Assembly (NCBI GenBank): GCA_034231615.1
Contig: CM067299.1
Span: 17,574,498 to 17,638,497 of the forward strand
DNA length: 64,000 bases
Source: Meghimatium bilineatum
Lineage: Eukaryota > Mollusca > Gastropoda > Stylommatophora > Philomycidae
Direction of reading: 5' to 3'
In this document: piece by piece, positions 33,619 through 41,953 of the stretch
Position numbering within the stretch: position 1 is the stretch's first letter
Layout of the letters: each line of letters begins with the position of its first letter
Notes under the pieces: generated by a model
Databases searched by the model: none
The model's input: only the letters and a program-made list of their open reading frames with translations
What the model was told of the DNA's origin: nothing
Program-made: the position numbers and the translations under genes

Positions 33619-33914
33619 CAGGGGGGTAGTCTTCACATGGCCTCTATGCCAACAGATGTGCACTGCATGATTATAAATGGTGCATTGCACACAAATGATA
33701 AAAATAAAATATATCAAATGTATTAAATATTAATACATTTTAATGAAAAACAACATTAACTTATTCAAATAAATATATGTTATATAACAATGCTACACAT
33801 GTCCATATTAATACATTTTGCACTGAACTGAATGTGAATATGTGTGTCTACTGGCACATCTGAACTAGAGAACGAAAAAATTGATATATTTTAACAAAAG
33901 GTTGGCAATCCCTG
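33619..33914. mobile_element. hAT-type MITE with perfect 8-bp target duplication
   Basis: 296 bp, ends CAGGGGGGTAGTC and GGTTGGCAATCCCTG, flanked by the identical octamer CTCTAAAG (33611-33618 and 33915-33922). It is internally very AT-rich and non-coding. It is a different subfamily from the 185-bp element at 15860, though both end in CAGGG. Confidence 0.88.
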
Positions 33915-33922
33915 CTCTAAAG

Positions 33923-34540
33923 CACATTCATTAGAATGAGATTTCTGCAAGATTCCGAAAAAACAAACAAATTAAAAGTGAGTCATCAATTAATGAACTG
34001 GTAATTATTTTTCATGAATATTTGGGCAGAAACCTGGATATGAACAAAAAGCTAGAGAAATTGAGGCACTTGAAATGTATAGAACATGCATTTCATGGAG
34101 GAATAAATTAAAAAGTCATGACAAAGTTACCAATCAAAAGATGATGAATTTTTAAAATTACCGGGTAGCTATTATTTATTTGCTTATGCATTGTGCCACA
34201 TTTAAGGCCCAGACATTGGCCTGGAAAGAAAACAATAGGACCACCTTCACCTTCTAGTCACCTGAATTCTCTTGGTTGTATGCAATAAGTCTTCCTATAC
34301 ATTTGTATTGATAAGTTTGTTACCGTAACATTATAAGGGATGGTTAGAAAGACAGAAAACCTGTTTGTTCAAAAATGGTGTTTTGCAATCAAAGATTACT
34401 CTAAGATAGAAGCTTATCAAGACATTCTGCACTTTGCTCATCAATGATGATGTAGTTAAGTCAGCCACAATGAATTATAAAGCAGGTAATACAACTAAAA
34501 GCCTACATCTGCTCATCTAAGAAATATTTGGACATATTTC
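33923..34540. other. No feature recognised
   Basis: AT-rich, no gene or named repeat. Confidence 0.35.
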
Positions 34541-34544
34541 TTCT

Positions 34545-34697
34545 TCTTCAGCGTTCATTCTCAAACTCCCACTGGATTTCTCTTGTAACAGGACAATGAT
34601 CCTACAAGATTTCCAGTTGAATGTAGTCCAGAGAATGGAAATGCGTTGTGTTGCCGTTTTATTTGCGCCAGTGGCCCAACACATCTGTCTTCGGCGG
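34545..34697 (-). mobile_element. SINE family B, copy 1
   Basis: A short SINE sharing its 3' end with family A: on the minus strand it ends GAGTTTGAGAATGAACGCTG plus AAGAAGAAG. In place of the A core it has TTGGGCCACTGGCGCAAATA and CATTTCCATTCTCTGGACTA. Other copies: 40325, 42448, 44768 (minus) and 52786, 57190 (plus). Confidence 0.78.
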
Positions 34698-34699
34698 TG

Positions 34700-35210
34700 G
34701 ACATATTTTAGATCTATCAACAGAAACATGCAACAACACTACCCTACTGCGCATCACTTTGAGAGATTACTCAAGTGTCATCAATCAATGAAAAAAAACA
34801 TGAAGTAGCCTCTGGTAGTGACAAACAATAGAGGTTTGTTGTGGTGTGTTTTTGCTGATAGATAAAGAAAGGTCTCCAATGAGCGGATGTTTACAAGTTA
34901 GGTGTTCTCTGTAGTTTGCTGTGGGTCAGCCTTCACAATACAGTTATTTAAAGAGCACCATAACATACCCACTTTGTGCGGAATGACCTGGAAGTTTTAC
35001 ACCAACTAAATATGGCATATAATGTTTGAACAACTTAAATGTCTCGGATCATTTCCTGTCTGAGTCTGTTCTGCAAGTAAGACGTGCTATCAGCAAAAAA
35101 TTAATTTTCATCATTGCCCAGATAGTTGAATTTGACTACCCTTGCAGCATAGATGCTGAACAATGCAGGTGGATAATACAGATGAATATTTGGTCTCAGA
35201 CATATGTTTG
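34700..35210. other. No gene recognised
   Basis: Moderately complex sequence without domains. Open stretches of up to 70 codons are not recognisable. Confidence 0.35.
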
Positions 35211-35213
35211 TAG

Positions 35214-35675
35214 GGTCTGTTGTCCATGAGGCTAACATTAGTACTAAATCTGTTGTCCATGAGGCTAACATTAGTACTAAGTCTGTTGTCCATGAGGCTA
35301 ACATTAGTACTAAGTCTATTGTCCATGAGGCTAACATTAGTACTAAGTCTGCTGTCCATGAGGCTAACATTAGTACCAAGTCTGTTGTCCATGTGGCTAA
35401 CATTAGTACCAAGTCTGTTGTCCATAAGGCTAACATTAGTACCAAGTCTGTTGTCCATGAGACTAACATTAGTACCAAGCCTGTTGTCCATGAGGCTAAC
35501 ATTAGTACTAAGTTTATTGTCCATGAGGCTAACATTAGTACCAAGTTTGTTATCCATGAGGTTAACATAAATACCAAGTCTGTTGTCCATGAGGCTAACA
35601 TTAGTACCAAGTCTGTTGTCCATGTGGCTAACATTAGTACCAAGTCTGTTGTCCACGTGGCTAACATTAGTACCA
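35214..35675. repeat. 33-bp minisatellite, 14 units
   Basis: The unit TCTGTTGTCCATGAGGCTAA plus CATTAGTACTAAG repeats 14 times with point variants (CATGTGG, CATAAGG, ACCAAG). Because 33 is a multiple of 3 and the unit lacks stops, long frames (116-218 codons) stay open on both strands, giving repetitive peptides such as SVVHEANISTK. These are by-products, with no evidence of translation. Confidence 0.92.
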
Positions 35676-35839
35676 ATGTCATTTTAATCAGAACAGCAGT
35701 AGTCCAGTTTATACCAAAACAATCTATAACTCCAGCAAATTTTAAACACTTTAGCAATTAGACAAAATATTTTGGGAATATAAAGAAAAATGACACTGTT
35801 CAACAACCATACTAGATAGAAGATGAACAGGAGTAAAAT

Positions 35840-36440
35840 CATTTACCCAGATGGATCGATAATAAGAGAAACAAACAGGTGCTGAAGGGGTTTCGCCACC
35901 TACAAGAATCGCAAGAAAGTGGTGGAAAGATCAGCTTATCCCAGCACAACATCAAATATGAGAATTTAAATATAGGCAGTAAAAGTGGCTCTCACTTCAC
36001 TGATGATACAACCACCACCATCCACAGTGATTCTATAAGTCACAGAGCATGCAGCAGCACAAGATAAGTGCATGATAAGCAATAGTATTACATAAATTCA
36101 CTTTCAAGGTCATGATGCAATGACAGAGCTAATGCATTGGCAGGTAAAGAAATAGTGGATGGTACTGTGATAAGAGATAGGGCTGACTAAATTTGGGAAG
36201 TCATAATTGCACTAAAAAATTACAACAAGGAGACTTAAAGAGACAATGTACATGTTCAGAGAATTATAGAAAAGGGAATTACAAGAGCAGGGAGAAAGTG
36301 TGTTCTCTCTAGAAAGATTCGCAATCAACAACTGACTTGGACACCGAACTAATATACCTGATGGCTGATGCAATGGCAAGTAGAGAACTTATGGAAATGC
36401 CCACAAGTGGTGTGATACTGGTTCCTAATGAAGAATTAAG
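35840..36440 (+). pseudogene. Decayed RNase H end of a LINE (relic 1)
   Basis: Plus-strand pieces in order: IYPDGSIIRETNR (the DGS block), TTIHSDSIS (the SDS block), NDRANALAGKEIVDGTVIRD (the NERAD block) and ending VLVPNEELS. Multiple stops and frame changes are present. Its sequence differs from the family of 12285 and 36895, so a second RNase H-bearing LINE lineage is represented. Confidence 0.65.
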
Positions 36441-36524
36441 TTAAGTGGAAGTACCAAAAGAAAATAAAACTAAACATTAACAACGTTATTGTGTTCATGC
36501 ACTGTCATTAAAATCTTCATAACA

Positions 36525-36720
36525 ACAAAAATGGGTAGCATATCCTATTCAGAATGTAACTTGAATTAATTTTTGGCTGTAGTGATTTTCTAGGCAATAT
36601 GAATATGTTTAGTAATTTGCAATTGCTTTCTGAATGTTCTGAATGCACAATTGCATGTGACAGGATTTGAACCTGGTACCTTGACTATCACATGCTCCCT
36701 CTGTACCACCAGCAGCCATA
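36525..36720 (-). mobile_element. tRNA-derived SINE family C, copy 2
   Basis: In reverse: GGTGGTACAGAGGGAGCATG, B box GGTTCAAATCC, ATTCAGAAAGCAATTGCAAA, TTGCCTAGAAAATCACTACA and AATAGGATATGCTACCC. Collinear with the copy at 30287. Confidence 0.75.
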
Positions 36721-36894
36721 CTAATATCTTCTAGTGAATATCAAATAGGGATTTGAGTGCAACTTGATACTGACTGAATGTGAAATATTCATGGTCCTAT
36801 TAGTGAAACTGATAGTGCAAGACTGTTTGTGGTAAGGGGCAGAAAATGAGGGTGTCATTACAGCAAATATTTTACTTGAAGATGATGCCTCACT

Positions 36895-37790
36895 GTATTA
36901 TCAAAAAGTGTTATTCACACTAATGGTTCTGTTGTTAGATGATTGCGTAGTGCATGAGCCTTCACAGCTCAGTGAGTAGGGAAAACTATTAGACAGCACA
37001 ATGGAGCTTCTACAAGCAGAATTACTATGGAGATTATTGCAGTGACCAAGACCATACACTGGACGGAAACACAGTAGAAATTATTTTCTAAACTCTCAGC
37101 GACTCTGTGAGCCTGATCAGAAAAAGAAAAATACAGGTTGTATTTGTGAACAGTGGCTCCAGGCTATGACAAGCTAAAAGTTGTAAGGCATCTCATTCAT
37201 TTTTGTGCCTGGTCTTTGTCATTCAGATGTTCAAGGCAATGAGAGAGCAGATAGACTGGCAAGTTATCACTATATTAAGTGTCATAGCAATGGACTGGGA
37301 CAAAATATTGAACGCCTTATAAAAAACTGCACGGTCAAATGAAATTAATTAGAGTAGGAATTCCTTTCACATTTCCAGAATAATGGAGATGGGATTGAAA
37401 TGTACATCTCCAGAAATGAATGTCATTTCAGGTTTGAATTTTTATTAATCAACACAGAATTTGAACTGTCAGTTGTTGTGCAATTGGGAATATACTCAGG
37501 GAAAGATCAGAGCACCTGTGGTTATGCAAGATCAGAGCACCTGTGGTTATGCAAGATCAGAGCAGCTGTGGTTATGCAAGATCAGAGCAGCTGTGGTTAT
37601 GCAAGATCAGAGCAGCTGTGGTTATGCAAGATCAGAGCACCTGTGGTTATGCAAGATCAGAGCAGCTGTGGTTATGCAAGATCAGAGCAGCTGTGGTTAT
37701 GCAAGATCAGAGCAGCTGTGGTTATGCAAGATCAGAGCAGCTGCATGCATGCATTGTGTGCAATGATGATGATCTGATTACTAATTATCT
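36895..37790 (+). pseudogene. Decayed RNase H LINE end (relic 2) carrying a 25-bp minisatellite
   Basis: Plus-strand pieces match the intact frame at 12285: VIHTNGSVVR, AFTAQ.VGKTI, MEIIAVTK, CEQW, FIFVPG, QGNERADRLAS and a final CNDDDLITN aligned to CSDDDPTTN. The segment equal to codons KERSEQLWMC is expanded into a tandem array (next entry). It is broken by many stops, and it ends where a SINE A copy begins. Confidence 0.8.
37505..37745. repeat. 25-bp minisatellite derived from LINE coding sequence
   Basis: Ten starts of GATCAGAGCAGCTGTGGTTA plus TGCAA (three with CACC instead of CAGC), at 37505, 37530 and every 25 bp to 37730. The unit aligns with GATCGGAGCAACTATGGATG plus TGTCC in the intact LINE frame at 13156-13180. 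The flanks on both sides continue the LINE alignment, so the array arose by slippage or duplication inside the element. Confidence 0.92.
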
Positions 37791-37794
37791 TAAT

Positions 37795-38062
37795 AGGAAC
37801 ATGTGTGTTGCTAATCCAAAAGGGGAGCAAAGAATAGCAACATTGTGACCTGCCATACATATGATAAGAGGTAACTAAAAGGATGGGGGAGGGGGTTGAG
37901 TTGTCTCAACCCTAGATCAGAATGATCCAAAAGCCATGCTGAAGACGGATGTGTGAGCATGAAAGGAGATGTCGCAGCTATATGACGCACTACAATCTGT
38001 TCTCCGGACTATGTTCTGATAATCTGCAGGAGTTTGAGAATGAATGCAAAAGAAGAATAAGG
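37795..38062 (+). mobile_element. SINE family A, diverged copy
   Basis: Starts AACATGTGTGTTGCTAATCC, continues GGGGAGCAAAGAATAGCAAC and GAGGTAACTAAAAGGATGG, ends GAGTTTGAGAATGAATGCAA plus AAGAAGAA. Inserted or recombined at the very end of the LINE relic. Confidence 0.78.
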
Positions 38063-38347
38063 TTTAATTTTTCTTAAATTCTTGCTGCTATACAGATTAC
38101 TGACCTCTGTGACCGAGAGGTTCGTGGATTAATCTTGCAATCCAAAATCAGCCACATGTTCGTTGAGCTAATCTTGCAATCCAAAATCAGCCACATTGGC
38201 ATGAGGAACATGACAAAGAGGAATCAGCTGTTCATGGTTCATGACTGAACATTTAAGTGGTGGGGGGAGGAGGAGGAGGGAGGGGGGAACAGCAATAGTT
38301 GGAAAGTAATGTCTTATACATAATAGGATTCAACTATTATTATGTAC

Positions 38348-38520
38348 CACATTTGAATCCCTCTATAGGGCATTCTTTTATAACATATTTCCCTATATAA
38401 CAACACTTTCCAAAATCCCCAATTGAATTTATTTTATATTGCTTGTATATTGTAAATTTCTGTTATTACATATATATTTTGTCTGTCTGGACCACGTTGT
38501 TATAATTGGATTTGACTGTA
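38348..38520. mobile_element. MITE of the TACAGTNGAATCCC family, copy 4 (inverted)
   Basis: Left end CACATTTGAATCCCTCTATA, right end TGGATTTGACTGTA. Interior as in copy 3 (GTCTGGACCACGTTGTTATA). Same orientation as copy 3 and opposite to copies 1 and 2. Confidence 0.8.
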
Positions 38521-38784
38521 TACAGATCAAGTGCAAAATAAGGAAATGGTCCACATAAAAAAAACAATTTTTTTCTAAGAATAGTGGCAAATGATTCTAA
38601 TAAAGTATAAAGAATTGATATTAACATATTTAACGATGAGTTCACAGAAAATCAAGACAGGCTCATTCATTTAAAAAAAAAAAGAACTGAGTGGAATTCA
38701 TGTTAATTAAAGCTGAAAACAAAAGATGTAAGTTTAAACTTTTGACAATGTGGGAGGACAAGATATAAATTTGTCAACAGAATA

Positions 38785-39040
38785 AATCTATTGTCTATCC
38801 TCAGGTGGTTTGTGATCCACTCTTGCCGTTAAGCGTAGGGGTGATTGGAGCTCGAGCTTGCGTTCTATCACCAGATGTGTGGCCTTGGCTGTGCTATGAC
38901 CGTGTCTGTGCAGGATGTCCTTGACGTTTTCTATCCATCTTTTCCGTGGTCTTCCTCTGGCTTTGTACCCTGATCTCATTTGGTTATATGCTTGTACGGG
39001 CAACTTTTCGTGCAAAAAACATTTTAAAAACAAAATAAAC
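38785..39040 (-). mobile_element. LINE C-terminal fragment (GYKxRGRPxKR family)
   Basis: An 81-codon open frame containing [31 protein letters not shown] and ending DHKPPEDRQ. It is the best-preserved of the three copies of this end in the window. Confidence 0.75.
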
Positions 39041-39129
39041 AGAATAAATCAGTTAATGACAACCATTATGTTTTCTATTTTGTTAATATTACCTGACACA
39101 GGATTTCAGTAATTTATTTTTAAAAATAT

Positions 39130-39280
39130 TGATAGTGTATCCTATTCAGGACATAGCCATCAACCCATAACTTTTTGGCTGCTGTGATTTTCTAGGCAAT
39201 ATAAATATATGTTCAATAATTTTCCATTGCTTTCTGAATGATCCAGATGCACAATTGCTTGTGGCGGGTTCTAAAACACA
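39130..39280 (-). mobile_element. tRNA-derived SINE family C, copy 3 (head eroded)
   Basis: In reverse: CTGGATCATTCAGAAAGCAA, TTGCCTAGAAAATCACAGCA, GGGTTGATGGCTATGTCCTG and AATAGGATACACTATC. Only a trace of the B box remains (GAACCCGCC). Confidence 0.68.
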
Positions 39281-39303
39281 TCTTTTAAAATCCTATTCAT
39301 AAT

Positions 39304-39500
39304 TTGGTTTTGTCCATTTATCATATGAAGTTGAATCATTTCTTGTTCATTTGTCATATGAAGTTGAATCATGTCTTGTTCATTTGTCATATGAAGTTAA
39401 ATCATGTCTTGTTCATTCATCATATGAAGTTGAATCATGTCTTATCCATTTGTCATATGAAGTTGAATCATGTCTTGTTCATTTATCTTATGAAATTAAC
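39304..39500. repeat. 33-bp minisatellite, six units
   Basis: The unit TCATATGAAGTTGAATCATG plus TCTTGTTCATTTG keeps three-base periodicity, so a repetitive open frame (HMKLNHVLFIC) appears. The same unit length as the array at 35214, but an unrelated sequence. Confidence 0.88.
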
Positions 39501-39504
39501 TCAA

Positions 39505-40320
39505 ATATTACTCAATTTCTGTTGCTTTCAATCTTCTAGTTTCTGTAATCCACTTTGAGGATAAATGACATGATTCCTCATTATATGTTTGCTGTGTATA
39601 TATGATAACATTCACACTTAACTCAATTTCTCATTTAGCAGTTCCTCTATTGTCACTCACTTTCAAAATCTCTTTGTTAGAAATTTTGTATTATGAAAAT
39701 TTGCTTTAAACACTGAAAAAAATTGATACTGATATAATATCTATCAAATTGGTAGAAATCATCCATAAATCTATAATTTAAAGAGTTTATATATTTTTTG
39801 TTTAGTTTTATATATTTTCACATCTTCCTTTCACCGGTAATGAAGAGAATTACATTGACTTCCAGTTTTGGCAAAGTTTGCAAGAATAGTTGTTATATAT
39901 TCTCATACAGATGCAGAGCAGAAAATTTGGTGCTATTTCCCTTTCATGTGCTAAACGGGATAGAAAGGGTAATAAATATTTAAATTGTGTTTTGAGACTG
40001 GTATGAAGATAAGTACTAAATAGTAAACACTTGAGATCAGGTTACAATTTTGGAACTGGGAATGGATATGTATTCAAAATATAAAACATTTTCCAAACAG
40101 GTTTTTGTAAATCACATGGTGAAAATTTCCCCATCTGTAGTGGGAATGTGGTAAATGACCTCCCTGCAAGATAAATATGTGGTGTTATTTAATATGAAAA
40201 TTATTAAATCAATTTCCATCAACCCAGTAACAGGAGCACATACACACATGAAGGGGGTAGCGTTAACATTAGCACTTGGTAAGGAACTAGACATGCACAA
40301 TCAATGGCCCTTATTTCACG
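39505..40320. other. No feature recognised
   Basis: AT-rich; no gene. Confidence 0.35.
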
Positions 40321-40324
40321 GTTA

Positions 40325-40485
40325 AATCTTCTTCAGTATTCATTCTCAAAGCTCCCTCTGGATCTTTCAATGTTTTAACAAGACAATGGTCCTACTAGAT
40401 TACGAGCAAGATGTAGTCCAGAGAATGGAAATGCATTGTGTTACTGTTTTACTTGCGTCAATGGCCCTACACATCTATCTTCTGC
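40325..40485 (-). mobile_element. SINE family B, copy 2
   Basis: Plus strand: CTTCTTCAGTATTCATTCTC, AAGACAATGGTCCTACTAGA, GATGTAGTCCAGAGAATGGA and ATTGTGTTACTGTTTTACTT; collinear with 34545. Lies downstream of the flippase gene. Confidence 0.75.
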
Positions 40486-40856
40486 AAAAAACTAAATAAT
40501 TACTTAATTACTAGGATTAATTTCCAATCAAAATGACATGCATGAAAATCCAGTTGCAAATCGTATGCATTTAAGTGATCTACATTTTTTAAGAAAACCT
40601 GTTTGAAATGTTTAATATGTTTTGGAATTGCACCACTTCCTAAGTACCCAATTTTTGATCAGCTTACAGAACCGTCTTCACAACCTTCTAGTCAGATCTA
40701 CAGAAGTACAATTTTTCTTAGAATATAGATCATTCTTCATGTAATTTTCACAACGTGTAAAAATGCATACAAATATCTAAACATGACATATTTGTTTGAC
40801 TCTGATGTAAAAGAATCCAATTGGAAACTGCAACCATGTTGAAAAAAATGATAAAT

Positions 40857-40862
40857 TTTATT
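40857..40862 (-). promoter_or_regulatory. Candidate polyadenylation signal of the flippase gene
   Basis: AATAAA on the minus strand, about 425 bases after the stop codon, in AT-rich sequence. It is the first canonical hexamer I see downstream of the stop. Only 3' end data could confirm it. Confidence 0.4.
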
Positions 40863-41284
40863 ACAAAAAAAAAGTTTTTTTAGCAATGCATTTATCAGTC
40901 AGTACACCTCAACACTAAAAATGTTATATCAATAAATATATCTTTACATGTAACAAATATTTCTTTACCAGGTTTTTCTACAACAGACCAATAAAACAAT
41001 ATTAAAAATAATAGTATATTTAGATGACAGATGAATATGTTATTAAATTATCTGACTTTCAAACTTGAATCACATACTCTAATCATAATATTCATTTTTT
41101 TCAATTATTAACAGAGGATAACAGGTAAATGCAACATGACAAAACTGACCCAGTTGCAGCAATTTATGTGAATTTGATAACAAAAGACAATAATATTGGT
41201 TACAAAATTTGCAAAAATATGTGTACTTTTATCACAATTTACATGAAAAGTCTAGATATATCATGGAAAGAGGACCACAATCTG

Positions 41285-41953
41285 TCATAATCTCTCAACA
41301 AAGACAATACTCCCATCACGATTCCTGTTGTTATTGCCAGAGTTCTGATTGTTATTATTACTTTTCCTCCAATTATTCTCAACTGCGGGACCATCCATTG
41401 GGTCTGATCTCAAATTTTGAACTCTTTCAGGGGTAACTTTATGTGTCTGTCCATTGATAGATCCTGAATCATTTATTCCCCTAACAACCTTGGTCAGAAT
41501 TACTGATGAGCGGGTCTTGTCCCTGTCACGGTCTTTCATATTAGTACCACTAGTGATAAGCTCACCAAAACCAGCTTGGTGAGCAAATGCATAACCTGAG
41601 CGCATTGAACGGCTACTTCTGCGCATGGTGGATGTGCGACGAAGGCCTAACTCTTGCCCTGATTTGGATTTCGACTTCTTTATTCTCTGTCGCAGTCTAA
41701 CCCGATCTGACAATGATGGGGTAATGTTAGTTGTGTAGAACCTGTACGCTACGACTGGAAGCAGTAACAATGTACTAGTGATGAGAACACAAAACCAAAA
41801 TTGTGGCTGGGCAAAGATCTTGAGTGCCACTCCTGAATATTTGTAGCGAATGGCATCTGAATAAAAAGCTAAATGAAAGCAGAAATAGTAGATGATGCTT
41901 CCCCAGATCACAAAATGGTTGAAACCTGTCCAGTAGCTAGTATCAAGTGCACA
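41285..41953 (-). CDS. ATP8B: ATP8B last exon (TM9-TM10 and C-terminal tail)
   Basis: 222 residues and stop. [20 protein letters not shown] and [20 protein letters not shown] are TM segments. A basic Ser-rich stretch ([16 protein letters not shown]) precedes [17 protein letters not shown], equivalent to the autoinhibitory GYAFSHQ motif of vertebrate ATP8B proteins, here with Ala in place of Ser. The end is Asn-rich ([17 protein letters not shown]) and not conserved. Confidence 0.95.
   Translation of the reverse strand, partial: CALDTSYWTGFNHFVIWGSIIYYFCFHLAFYSDAIRYKYSGVALKIFAQPQFWFCVLITSTLLLLPVVAYRFYTTNITPSLSDRVRLRQRIKKSKSKSGQELGLRRTSTMRRSSRSMRSGYAFAHQAGFGELITSGTNMKDRDRDKTRSSVILTKVVRGINDSGSINGQTHKVTPERVQNLRSDPMDGPAVENNWRKSNNNNQNSGNNNRNRDGSIVFVERL

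Noticed and set aside
35101-35757. 218-codon minus-strand open frame with a repetitive membrane-like peptide
   Set aside because: It is produced by the 33-bp stop-free minisatellite; other frames on both strands are equally open, and there is no gene context.
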